This document shows, piece by piece, positions 33,521 to 41,750 of a stretch of 64,000 bases of DNA (the stretch's first letter is position 1; each line of letters begins with the position of its first letter). A program made the position numbers and the translations under genes. The notes under the pieces were generated by a model. That model saw only the letters and a program-made list of their open reading frames with translations, had not been told where the DNA came from and ran no database searches. The DNA is from Arachnia propionica (GTDB lineage Bacteria; Actinomycetota; Actinomycetes; Propionibacteriales; Propionibacteriaceae), in the NCBI RefSeq assembly GCF_003859805.1, contig NZ_RQZG01000014.1, forward strand, positions 40,704-104,703, read 5' to 3'.

Positions 33521-36500
33521 TTGACTTCCGAAGGCTCCGCGGCCGAACTGTGGTCCTGGATCGATGAGGAACCGGATGACCTCATCCCCAATCCGATCGA
33601 TCCAGCCGCTGTCGTTGCCGTCATGGTGGTCCACAACGCCGAGGACTGGTTGGCGCGACACCTGCGTTCACTGAACCGCCTCAATCCTCGTCCCGGCCGC
33701 ATCGTCGTCGTCGACAACGGGTCCTCGGACTCCTCGCGCGCCATCCTGGAGCAGGCCTGCGCCGTCGGGACCATCGATGCGGTCCTCACCGGTGACCCAC
33801 GATGGACGTTCGGGCAGGCCGTGCTGCACGCCCTGCGTGGTGACGAGCCGTGGATCTGGTTGCTCCATGACGACTCGACACCGATGCCCAACGCGCTCGA
33901 CGAGTTGCTGCGCGGTGCTGCGCTGACCGGTGCCGACCTGCTGTTCCCCAAGCTGCTCCAACCACGTCGTCGGAACTATCCCGAGACCCTCTCCGAGATC
34001 GGGCAGACCATCAGCCGCTCCGGCAGGCGGGTCAGCACCGTCGAGGCGGGCGACATCGACCAGGGACAGGACCAACCACAGGAGATCCTCGGTGGTTCGA
34101 CGGCTGGGCTGCTCATCAAGGGAGTGGTGTGGCGCCAGCTCGGCGGTCTGGCCCCGGAGCTGCCGTTCCACCGTGACGGCCTGGACCTCGGGTGGCGTGC
34201 CAACGAGGCCGGCTTCCGGGTCCTGACCTGGCCCGAGGCAGCGCTGAACCACCGACAGGCCGGCATGATCGGGCTGCGGGAGACCGTCATCGCGGAGGAC
34301 CCCCACGAGAGCGACCGGCTGGCCGCGCTTCGGGTCGTCGCGGCCCGCGGCCCGAATCCCCGCAGGAAGGGTGCACTGGTGCTCGGCAGCTGGGCCCGGG
34401 CGCTGGGGTTCCTGCTGCTGAAGTCACCACGCCTGGCAGGGGCCGAGCTCCGTGCCGCCCGACGTTTCGCCGCCGAGTCGGGCCGGGTGGCGGAGTTGAG
34501 AGCCCGCAGCGTGTCCATGACCCGTGACGTGACCCCGCTGCTGCCGAACCGGCACTGGCCGATCCGCAACGCCTTCGACAAGCTCGGCAGTGGCATCGCC
34601 GAGCGCTACCGGGACTTCACCAGCCAGGAATCCGGGATCAGCATCGACGAGATGACCGGGGACGACTACGCCGGGGGCCCCACTCGACGGCGTGTGTTCA
34701 CCCCGGTCGCCCTGCTCACCGTGCTGCTCGTGCTGGGCGGATCGCTCGCGGTGCGCACCCTGTTCGGGACGGGGGAGGTCTTCGGTGGTGGGTTGCTTCC
34801 CGCTCCTGCCTCCTTCCGGGATGTGTGGTCCCAGGCGTTGAGTCCGGTGGTCGGCACCGCCGGGGCGGACGCCCCCTGGTTGCTCATCGCGGCTGTGCTG
34901 TCGCTGCTCACCTTCGGCAGCCCGCAGGTGCTGGTGATCCTCGCCCTGACCCTGGCCCCGCTGCTGGCGGCGATGAGTGTCCACTCGCTGCTGCGCAGAC
35001 TGGAGGTGCCACAGGGGGCTGCCGCAGCGCTCGCCGCCGTCTGGGCAGGGGCGGTGCTGCTGCTCGGTCTCGTCACCGCCGGGGACATCGCCGGCATGGT
35101 GCTGGCCATCGTGCTGCCCTGTCTGGCGCGGGCCGTCGTCGTGATCCACACCGATGAGTCGGTGGGAGCGGAACGGCTGCGTGCCCCTGCCGGGGCGGCG
35201 TTCTGGCTTCTCATCGGTGCCGCGGCCTGGCCGGTGCTGTGGCTGCTGGCGGTCGTGGCCGGACTCGTCTGGGTGGTCAAGGAGCGCCAGCGCCTGGTCG
35301 AGGTGCTCATCATGGTGGTGCTCCCCGCGGCCTTCCTGGCCCCGTGGGCTCCCACCCTGTTCGCCTGGCCCGGCCGGATCCTCACCGGACCGGACCCGTT
35401 GGCCTGGCCTGCTTTCTCCCCGCCGGCGACCGCCATGTTCGTCGGCCGCATCCTGCCCTCAGGGTTCCCGGTGCTGGTCAACGTCATCTTCTTCGGGGCC
35501 CTCACCCTGGTCGCCCTCCACGCCACGATCCGGCTGGAGTCCTCACGTCAGCGTCTCATGGTGCTGGGTGGCTTCGGTGTCCCACTGCTGATCGGGGCCC
35601 TGCTGTCCAGACTGGTGGTCCCCGTCCATGGAGGAGAGGCCCGGGCGTTGCTGTCCGGATGGGCGCTGCTGGTGGTGGCCGCGTTGCTGGCTCCCCTCGT
35701 CGTCACGCTGACCGGGGAGGAGGACCGGCCGCGCCTGGACCGACGTATCGTGGTGGGTCTGCTCAGCGGTGCCTCCGGTCTGGCACTGGCGGTGTGGGCG
35801 CTGTTCGGTTTCTCCGGCCCGGTGACGAACCAGACGTCTGCCCTGCCGAGTTATGTCCGCGACGTCACGACCTCCAGCCGACAGACCCGGATCCTGATGA
35901 TCCGTTCCGATGCGGACGGCGGGCTCACCTGGAACGTCGTGGACGCCGATCAGCCCCGCTGGGGCTCGGGAGAGCGGAACCCGGTCGGCTCCTTCGAGGA
36001 CGACTACGCCGCCCTCGTCCAGCTCTTCGGCGGTGGCGACGCCCCGGAGGATCTGGCGGACCGACTGGCCGATGTCGCGATCAGCCACGTCTGGATGCGC
36101 GGTTTCAGTGCTGAGCAGTTGGCAGCGGTCGGGAACGCGGCGGGCCTGAATCGGGCCGTCGCGGATGAACGGACCGTCGTGTGGACCGTGATCGGTCTGC
36201 CCTCGCGGGCCCGGATCCTGGGTGATGCGGAGGACCTCCCTGTCGCCGATGCCGAGATCCAGGCCGCTGGAGGTGAGCAGACCCTGGAACTCGCCGAGGT
36301 GGCGGACGGTCGCTGGCAGGCCAGTGTCGGTGGGAGACGACTCGAGTCCCTCCCGGACCGCCCCAAGGCCACCTTCGTGGTCCCCGCCGAGCTCTCCGGG
36401 ACCCTCACCTGGGGGATGCGGCCCGCCTGGTTCGCCTTCGGCTGGCAGGTGTTCGTGGTGCTGGCGCTCGTGACCCTGGCGGCGCCGACCGCCGGAGGAG

Positions 36501-36532
36501 CGGCCTCGGCCCGACGTGGACTGGAGGACTGA
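33521..36532 (+). CDS. Large membrane protein with N-terminal family 2 glycosyltransferase domain
   Basis: A 1003-residue protein starting at TTG 33521, seven bases after AGGAGG. Residues about 25-290 are a GT2 domain (VVAVMVVHNAEDWLARHLRSL, IVVVDNGSSDSS, WIWLLHDDSTP). From about 390 to 765 at least ten hydrophobic segments follow, then an outside domain (about 770-965) and a last transmembrane helix (WFAFGWQVFVVLALVTLAAP). The design suggests transfer of a sugar to a lipid carrier and perhaps its use outside the membrane. It is followed two bases later by a DUF5719 gene, and with manB/manC nearby mannose is a likely sugar. Confidence 0.87.
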   Translation: MTSEGSAAELWSWIDEEPDDLIPNPIDPAAVVAVMVVHNAEDWLARHLRSLNRLNPRPGRIVVVDNGSSDSSRAILEQACAVGTIDAVLTGDPRWTFGQAVLHALRGDEPWIWLLHDDSTPMPNALDELLRGAALTGADLLFPKLLQPRRRNYPETLSEIGQTISRSGRRVSTVEAGDIDQGQDQPQEILGGSTAGLLIKGVVWRQLGGLAPELPFHRDGLDLGWRANEAGFRVLTWPEAALNHRQAGMIGLRETVIAEDPHESDRLAALRVVAARGPNPRRKGALVLGSWARALGFLLLKSPRLAGAELRAARRFAAESGRVAELRARSVSMTRDVTPLLPNRHWPIRNAFDKLGSGIAERYRDFTSQESGISIDEMTGDDYAGGPTRRRVFTPVALLTVLLVLGGSLAVRTLFGTGEVFGGGLLPAPASFRDVWSQALSPVVGTAGADAPWLLIAAVLSLLTFGSPQVLVILALTLAPLLAAMSVHSLLRRLEVPQGAAAALAAVWAGAVLLLGLVTAGDIAGMVLAIVLPCLARAVVVIHTDESVGAERLRAPAGAAFWLLIGAAAWPVLWLLAVVAGLVWVVKERQRLVEVLIMVVLPAAFLAPWAPTLFAWPGRILTGPDPLAWPAFSPPATAMFVGRILPSGFPVLVNVIFFGALTLVALHATIRLESSRQRLMVLGGFGVPLLIGALLSRLVVPVHGGEARALLSGWALLVVAALLAPLVVTLTGEEDRPRLDRRIVVGLLSGASGLALAVWALFGFSGPVTNQTSALPSYVRDVTTSSRQTRILMIRSDADGGLTWNVVDADQPRWGSGERNPVGSFEDDYAALVQLFGGGDAPEDLADRLADVAISHVWMRGFSAEQLAAVGNAAGLNRAVADERTVVWTVIGLPSRARILGDAEDLPVADAEIQAAGGEQTLELAEVADGRWQASVGGRRLESLPDRPKATFVVPAELSGTLTWGMRPAWFAFGWQVFVVLALVTLAAPTAGGAASARRGLED

Positions 36533-36534
36533 TC

Positions 36535-37794
36535 GTGAACCGGATTCTTCAGACCCTGGGTGGGTTCGTGGTGCTGGCGGCCCTGCTGTTCGCCGTCACC
36601 CTCCTCACCCCCGCGGAACTGCCCCGGGTGACGACGGTGGAGACCACCCGCAGCACGAAGGTGGTGTGCATCCCGGCAGGGGAGGGGGCGACCGTGCTGG
36701 TGACCAAGGCCGACAGCGTCGGAGCCCTGGGAGAGGCCTCGACGGCGGAGCAGCAGGTGGTTCTTCCGGGCCAGAGCGCCCCCGTGGTCGCCGAGGGCAC
36801 CGCGGGACCGTTCGGCACGGTGATGACCGGGACCGACGACGTGCGCACCCTCACCCCCTGCATCCGCCCGGTGTCACGAGGGGTGATCTCCCTCCCGGCC
36901 ACAGCCAACACGGAGCTTCGGATCGTCAACCCGGACTCCTCGGATGCTGCCATCGATCTCACCCTCCACGGACCTGAGGGGGAGATCCAGGCCCTGGGTG
37001 CCCGGGGCATCGCCCTCGGACCGAACGGGGAGAAGACCATCGCCTTGTCGGTGCTCACCTCTGAGGCCACCCCGGTCGGGGTGTCCTTCCAGGCCAGCAG
37101 GGGGCGGGCCGCCGTCGTGGCCTTCACCACCACGGCCACCAGCGGTACGGCGGCGATCCCGGCGGAGGCCGCCACCACGCACTGGCTTCCCGGTGTGATG
37201 GCCGGTGTGCCCGAGGTCTCCGTGGTGCTCGCCAATCCCGGGGCGGATCGGGCCACCGTGCGTCTGACCGCCTACGGTGCCACACCTGCGTTCACCCCTG
37301 AGGGTGGGGACGCGATCAGCATCGCGGGCCGTTCCACCGTCGTGGTACCCCTGCAGGGGTCCCTGGCCGGGGAGGCAGCTGCGTTGCGGGTGGACTCCGA
37401 TGTCGAGGTGCTGGCGGGCCTGGCGGTCGCCCAGGGGGATGGGGCACAGCTCTCCCCGGTGAAGGCCGGAACCGAGTTGACCACCTTCGTCCCCCCGGGG
37501 GGCACCCTGCAGCTGACCAATCCGGGAGGCGAACCGGTCACGGCAAACGTGACCATCGCCTCCGAGGAGGGTGAGACCACCGAGACCCTCGAGATCGCCG
37601 CGGGCACGACCGCTGCCCAGCCGTTGCCACAGATCAGCGACGGCGGGCAGGTGGTCACGGTCCAGGCCCCTGCCGAGCTGTTCGGCGCTGTGGTCGCCAC
37701 CGGTGAGGCCGGTACCTGGGCGGCACCGTTGCAACGAGTCGGGGCGAGCGACACGGCCCCTGTCGAGGCGGAGCTGGACCCCGGGCTCCACTGA
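36535..37794 (+). CDS. DUF5719-like secreted or membrane-anchored protein
   Basis: A 419-residue protein starting at GTG 36535. One N-terminal hydrophobic segment (LGGFVVLAALLFAVTLLTP) serves as signal or anchor. The rest is Thr/Val/Gly-rich beta structure with repeated immunoglobulin-like patterns (ELRIVNPDSSDAAIDLTLHGPEGE, SVVLANPGADRATVRLTAYG, LQLTNPGGEPVTANVTI), fitting DUF5719. It follows the giant glycosyltransferase in the same operon, as commonly seen in actinobacteria, and may help present or recognise its product. Function is unproven. Confidence 0.82.
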   Translation: MNRILQTLGGFVVLAALLFAVTLLTPAELPRVTTVETTRSTKVVCIPAGEGATVLVTKADSVGALGEASTAEQQVVLPGQSAPVVAEGTAGPFGTVMTGTDDVRTLTPCIRPVSRGVISLPATANTELRIVNPDSSDAAIDLTLHGPEGEIQALGARGIALGPNGEKTIALSVLTSEATPVGVSFQASRGRAAVVAFTTTATSGTAAIPAEAATTHWLPGVMAGVPEVSVVLANPGADRATVRLTAYGATPAFTPEGGDAISIAGRSTVVVPLQGSLAGEAAALRVDSDVEVLAGLAVAQGDGAQLSPVKAGTELTTFVPPGGTLQLTNPGGEPVTANVTIASEEGETTETLEIAAGTTAAQPLPQISDGGQVVTVQAPAELFGAVVATGEAGTWAAPLQRVGASDTAPVEAELDPGLH

Positions 37795-37804
37795 GACCGG
37801 GTGG

Positions 37805-38236
37805 TCAGTCCTCCCACTCGGGATCGTCGCCGACGAAGTCCCTGGGCGGACGGGAGGTCAGGGCGCTCAGCTGTTCCACGATGGTGCGGTGGACCAGGGA
37901 CCGCAGCGCGCTCCGGTGCGATGCGCGGTGCTCGAGGGGACGCTCGTAGATGACGATCTGGGCGGGACGGCCCCGCGTGGGCTCCAGGGCCGCCGACATC
38001 GGGACCCGGTCCCCGGACCAGGCGGTCCGCAGGAAGGGGACCTCCTCCACACCCACCACGATCCCGTCCAGGGCATGGGGATCCACCGCGGAGATCTCCT
38101 CCAGTGCCCACGTCACGCACTGGTTGAAGTACTCGGTGCGGCGTGGCCGGTGCAGTGGTGCGGTCCTGCCCCAGGCGTGCGGCAGGGCCAGTGGCCCCCG
38201 CAGGCCTCGTTCGTGTCGGTCCCGGCTGCGTGGCAT
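37805..38236 (-). CDS. Zincin-like (PF06262-type) protein without a visible HExxH
   Basis: A 143-residue protein in the position of M. tuberculosis Rv3259 (between whiB2 and the DUF3499/manB genes), a family often annotated as metallopeptidase. The core TEYFNQCVTWALEEISAVDPHALDGIVVGVEEVP fits that family. The place where a HExxH zinc motif is expected reads LVHRTIVEQLSALT, so the zinc ligands seem lost and peptidase activity is doubtful. The ATG at 38236 is chosen from the leaderless promoter, not the GTG at 38242. Confidence 0.65.
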   Translation of the reverse strand: MPRSRDRHERGLRGPLALPHAWGRTAPLHRPRRTEYFNQCVTWALEEISAVDPHALDGIVVGVEEVPFLRTAWSGDRVPMSAALEPTRGRPAQIVIYERPLEHRASHRSALRSLVHRTIVEQLSALTSRPPRDFVGDDPEWED

Positions 38237-38242
38237 GCGCAC

Positions 38243-38248
38243 ACTCTA
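38243..38248 (-). promoter_or_regulatory. -10 of a leaderless promoter, minus-strand half of a bidirectional promoter
   Basis: TAGAGT on the minus strand lies 6 nt before the ATG at 38236. Only 13 bp separate it from the plus-strand TAATCT of the divergent gene. Confidence 0.7.
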
Positions 38249-38261
38249 GCCGCCCACGAGT

Positions 38262-38267
38262 TAATCT
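38262..38267 (+). promoter_or_regulatory. -10 of a leaderless promoter, plus-strand half of a bidirectional promoter
   Basis: TAATCT lies 6 nt before the GTG at 38274. Each -10 box falls in the zone where the other promoter's polymerase would contact DNA, so the two cannot be occupied together. Confidence 0.7.
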
Positions 38268-38273
38268 TCTTTG

Positions 38274-38636
38274 GTGCGCCGTTGTTCCCGATCCACGTGC
38301 GGCCAACCGGCCGTCGCCACCCTCACCTACGTCTATGCCGATTCGACCGCCGTGCTGGGGCCGTTGGCCGTCGCCCCCGTCCCGGGAGCGTTCGACCTGT
38401 GCGCCACCCATGCGGCCCGCACCTCCGCGCCTGCCGGGTGGGAGGTGATCCGGCTGCCCCTGGACCGCCGCCGTCGTGAGGAGGAGACCGACGACGAGCT
38501 GGTGGCCCTGGCCAACGCCGTCCGGGAGATCGGGCTGCGTGACGACGAGCCGATCCCACAGCCGAGCACCCCGCCGGAGCCACCCACCCCCACCAGACCG
38601 GGCCGCCACCTGCGGTTGCTGCCCGCCGTCGACTGA
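38274..38636 (+). CDS. DUF3499 zinc-ribbon-like protein
   Basis: A 120-residue protein with the DUF3499 signature: RRCSRSTCGQPAVATLTYVYADS at the N-terminus and DLCATHAAR about 40 residues later, giving Cys/His ligands for one metal. The C-terminal 45 residues are acidic then Pro-rich. Function is unknown. It precedes manB by 13 bp, as Rv3258c precedes the phosphomannomutase gene in M. tuberculosis. GTG 38274 fits both the family start and the promoter. Confidence 0.9.
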   Translation: MRRCSRSTCGQPAVATLTYVYADSTAVLGPLAVAPVPGAFDLCATHAARTSAPAGWEVIRLPLDRRRREEETDDELVALANAVREIGLRDDEPIPQPSTPPEPPTPTRPGRHLRLLPAVD

Positions 38637-38649
38637 CCCGGAGGAAGTC

Positions 38650-40017
38650 ATGCTCGCTGACGAGATCTTCAAGGCCAATGACATCCGCGGAGTGGTGCTG
38701 GGACGGAGTCCTGAGTGGGACCTCGCCGGTGCCCGTCGACTCGGAGCGGCCTTCGTCGCCGAACTCGGGCTCGAGGGCCGCGGCATCGTGATGGGACGTG
38801 ACATGCGGCATCTCGGCGACGAGCTGTCGGAGGCCTTCGCCGACGGGGCCAGGCGGGGCGGGGCCGACATCGTCGATGTCGGGCTGACCTCCACCGATCA
38901 GCTGTGGTTCGCCTCCGGACATCTCGGGATGCACGGTGTGCAGTTCACCGCCAGCCACAACCCGGCCGCCTACAACGGCATCAAGTTCTGTCTGCCCGGG
39001 GCCGCTCCGGTGCCCGCGAGCTTCACCGCCGATCTCAGGGAGCGTGCCCGGGACGTCGAGATCGGTGAGCAGGTGCGGGGCGGTCACGAGTCACGGGACC
39101 TCACCTGGGAGTACGTCTCCTTCCTGGAGGCGCTGGTCCCGGTCGGTCCGGGCGGCACCCTGAAGGTGGTGGTGGATGCCGGCAACGGGATGGGCGGGCT
39201 GGTGGCCCCCGCGGTGCTGGCCGGGCGCGACGTGGATCTCGTCGGGCTCTACCTGGAACCCGATGGCACCTTCCCCAACCATCCGGCCAATCCACTGGAG
39301 CCGGAGAACCTGGTCGATGCGCAGGCCGCGGTGAGGGAGCACGGTGCTGATCTGGCGCTGGTCTTCGACGGGGACGCGGACCGCTGCTTCATCATCGATG
39401 AGCAGGGGCAGGTGGTGGACCCCTCGGTGGTGACCGCCATGATCGCCCTGGCCGAGCTGGGCAGGGAACCGGGTGGCACCATCATCATCAACGCCATCAC
39501 CTCCCAGGCCGTCACCGATGCGGTGGGGGACCGGGGCGCGGTGGTGCGTTCCCGGGTGGGACACACCCATGTCAAGGCACTGATGGCCGGTCACCGGGCG
39601 ATCTTCGGAGGGGAACACTCGGCCCACTACTACTTCCGTGACTTCTGGGGAGCCGACACCGGGATGCTGGCGGCCCTGCACGTGCTGGAACTGGTGCGCA
39701 GTGAGGGACAGCCGTTGTCGAGGCTCGCCGCGCGGTTCGACGGCTATCACCGCTCCGGTGAGATCAACTCCACCGTGATCGACCATGCCGCCATGATGGC
39801 CAGGGTGCGGGAGGCCTTCGCAGGCAGGGGCGAGGCCGAGACCTTCGACGGCCTCACCGTCGCCGATCCTGCCGCCGGGTGGTGGCTCAACCTGCGCCCG
39901 TCCAACACCGAACCACTGCTGCGGCTCAACGTGGAGGCGCGTGATGCCGCGACGATGGCGGCGTTGCGTGACGAGGTGCTCCAGATCGTCCGCTCAGAGC
40001 AAGGAGAACAGTCGTGA
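38650..40017 (+). CDS. manB: Phosphomannomutase/phosphoglucomutase
   Basis: A 455-residue alpha-D-phosphohexomutase. The ATG at 38650 follows GGAGGAAG. The catalytic phosphoserine is S102 in TASHNPAAYNGIK, the Mg2+ loop is DGDADR from residue 240, the sugar-binding loop is GGEHSAHYYF, and the phosphate-binding loop near the end is RPSNTEP. It converts mannose-6-phosphate to mannose-1-phosphate for ManC at 24696. It is in an operon with DUF3499 upstream and Trm112-like and TobH-like genes downstream. Confidence 0.95.
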   Translation: MLADEIFKANDIRGVVLGRSPEWDLAGARRLGAAFVAELGLEGRGIVMGRDMRHLGDELSEAFADGARRGGADIVDVGLTSTDQLWFASGHLGMHGVQFTASHNPAAYNGIKFCLPGAAPVPASFTADLRERARDVEIGEQVRGGHESRDLTWEYVSFLEALVPVGPGGTLKVVVDAGNGMGGLVAPAVLAGRDVDLVGLYLEPDGTFPNHPANPLEPENLVDAQAAVREHGADLALVFDGDADRCFIIDEQGQVVDPSVVTAMIALAELGREPGGTIIINAITSQAVTDAVGDRGAVVRSRVGHTHVKALMAGHRAIFGGEHSAHYYFRDFWGADTGMLAALHVLELVRSEGQPLSRLAARFDGYHRSGEINSTVIDHAAMMARVREAFAGRGEAETFDGLTVADPAAGWWLNLRPSNTEPLLRLNVEARDAATMAALRDEVLQIVRSEQGEQS

Positions 40018-40205
40018 CCCACGGCCCCATGGACCTGTCCCCCGAATTCCTGTCGATCGCCGCCTGCCCGGCCTGCCACTCGAAGTTCGCCGTCGACTAC
40101 GACCGCTCCGAGCTGGTCTGCACCGCCGCCACCTGTGGTCTGGCCTATCCGGTCAAGGATCGCATCCCCGTCCTGGTCATCGACCAGGCCCGCAGCACCC
40201 GGTAG
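40014..40205 (+). CDS. Trm112-family zinc-ribbon protein
   Basis: A 63-residue protein whose GTG overlaps the manB stop. An ATG at 40029 is an alternative start. Cysteines C18, C21, C36 and C41 form a zinc ribbon (AACPACHSKF, ELVCTAATCGLAYPVKDRIPVLV), the pattern of Trm112/UPF0434 proteins. In other organisms these activate methyltransferases, but here the partner is unknown. It is embedded in the mannose operon between manB and the TobH-like gene. Confidence 0.88.
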   Translation: MTHGPMDLSPEFLSIAACPACHSKFAVDYDRSELVCTAATCGLAYPVKDRIPVLVIDQARSTR

Positions 40206-41234
40206 GTGGCGATGTCCGAGACGTGGTTCGATGACTCCCGGCTGGAGGCCGATGGCCTCGAGGCGGTGGAGGAGCTGTGGTGGTTGGCCACGGCCGGTGC
40301 CCGGATCCGGCGTGCTGCCGGCACCGAGCCGGTGGGGCGGCTCACCCGGGCCGACCGACCCCGTGGGGTGCTGGTCCTGGGTGCGGAGGCCCGGCTGGTC
40401 CGGGCGGTGCTGGAACCGGCCTGCCCGGTGCCGTTCATGGCCTGGCCGGGACCGGCGCTGCCGGCCTGGGTGGGGCCGCTCGACCTGGTGATCGCGCTCG
40501 GCTCCCATGACGCCCACGCCTGGCAGGTCCGTTGCGTGGGCGAGGCGGTGCGACGCGGATCGACGGTGATCGTCGCGGCCCCGGCGGATTCAGCACTCGC
40601 TGCGGCGGGAACCGGGTCCCTCACCACCCGGCTTCCCACCCCGGCCGACGACCCGATGGCCGCGGCGGTCGCGGTGCTGGCGTTGCTGGGGCAGTTGGAG
40701 CTCGGGCCGCGTGTCGACGTGGAGCTGGTGGCCGCGGCGGCGGACAGCGTGGCGGCGATGTGTTCCCCGTCGCGACCGATCGGGGACAACCCCGGCAAGG
40801 ACCTGGCCATCGGGTTGGCCGACTCCTTCCCGTTGATCTGGGGTGGCACCGCCCTGGCTGGGCGGGCCTCCCGTCGGATCGCGGAGGCACTGCGGCGGTT
40901 CGGGGGGCGGGTCGCCCTGGCCGCGGATGCGGATGAGTTGGAGGCGGTGCTGCGTGGTACCCCGCCGCGGGATGTCTTCAACGATCCCGTCGAGGGACAG
41001 GCCGAGATTCGGCCGAGTCTGCTGCTGCTGGATGCGGATCTGGGGCCCGCCGACGTCGCGGATGCCGCGCAGCGGCTGACCCGGGTGGCCGAGGCCATCG
41101 GGGTGCGGGTGTGCCGGATCAGCTCTGGGGATGCGGAGCTGGGGGCCCTGGATGTGGAGCGTTACGTCAACCTGCTGCAGCAGGGACGCTACGCCGCTGC
41201 CTATCTCGGTGTCGGGCGTGGCACGGTGACCTGA
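40206..41234 (+). CDS. TobH/SIS-domain protein (phosphomannose isomerase-like)
   Basis: A 342-residue protein in the position of TobH (Rv3256c) between manB and sahH. Its sequence resembles the bifunctional phosphoglucose/phosphomannose isomerase family with two SIS-like halves (LDLVIALGSHDAHAWQVR; NPGKDLAIGLADSFPLIWGGTALAGRASRRIAEALRRFG). The second half has the Gly-rich sugar-phosphate loop. It may isomerise hexose phosphates for GDP-mannose synthesis. No separate manA follows, although one does in M. tuberculosis, which makes an isomerase role attractive here. GTG 40206 abuts the previous stop, and ATG 40212 is possible. Confidence 0.75.
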   Translation: MAMSETWFDDSRLEADGLEAVEELWWLATAGARIRRAAGTEPVGRLTRADRPRGVLVLGAEARLVRAVLEPACPVPFMAWPGPALPAWVGPLDLVIALGSHDAHAWQVRCVGEAVRRGSTVIVAAPADSALAAAGTGSLTTRLPTPADDPMAAAVAVLALLGQLELGPRVDVELVAAAADSVAAMCSPSRPIGDNPGKDLAIGLADSFPLIWGGTALAGRASRRIAEALRRFGGRVALAADADELEAVLRGTPPRDVFNDPVEGQAEIRPSLLLLDADLGPADVADAAQRLTRVAEAIGVRVCRISSGDAELGALDVERYVNLLQQGRYAAAYLGVGRGTVT

Positions 41235-41345
41235 CCCGGGCGGTCGGTGTCATCCTTTTGGCGGGAAGCGTCAATCCTGTGGCGCGTCCTGGTGTGCTGT
41301 GCGAGAGTGGCACGGTCCCGAGGGCGAATGAGAGGGCGGCTGCAG

Positions 41346-41750
41346 GTGAGTGAGTGGAAGATCAACCCGGCCGGGGTGCAGGCGGTGCTGGAGAGTGCCG
41401 AGGCGGCCCGGGGTGAGTTGTCGACGGCGATGGGTCCGGACTCCCTGGATGTGGTGACCGCGGGTCTGACGTGGTGTCCTGCCCTGTCGGCCGGTATCCC
41501 GGACGCGGTGGGAAGGATCCTGCAGGCCCACGAGGAGAACTTCCACGCGATCGTCAACCACGTGGATGCCGGGATCGTGGGGGTCACGGCTGCTGCGAAC
41601 ACCTATCTCGATGCTCAGCAGGAGATGGACGCGTCGGTGCGGGCCACCCGGGCGTCGGCCGTGGAGGGCGAGATGCTCCGGGCGGCAGAGAGCGGGAACT
41701 TCACCTTCTTCGAGGGGTTGGCGGCACAGGCAGGGGAGGAGACGCCGTGA
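41346..41750 (+). CDS. WXG100/DUF6507-like small helical protein
   Basis: A 134-residue, Ala-rich helical protein. The GTG at 41346 gives VSEWKINPAGVQAVLESAEAA, which resembles the start of DUF6507 proteins, and ATG 41328 is an alternative. It contains WCPAL, then long helices to the end (NTYLDAQQEMDASVRATRASAVE). Its stop overlaps the next gene (GTGA). By analogy with type VII (ESX) effector loci, it is a likely helper that pairs with the N-terminal helical region of the large protein that follows for export. No ESX core genes are in the window. Confidence 0.65.
   Translation: MSEWKINPAGVQAVLESAEAARGELSTAMGPDSLDVVTAGLTWCPALSAGIPDAVGRILQAHEENFHAIVNHVDAGIVGVTAAANTYLDAQQEMDASVRATRASAVEGEMLRAAESGNFTFFEGLAAQAGEETP

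Noticed and set aside
33521..37794. Several long minus-strand frames opposite the glycosyltransferase and DUF5719 genes
   Set aside because: Amino acid composition is shadow-like and the plus-strand proteins have clear domains.
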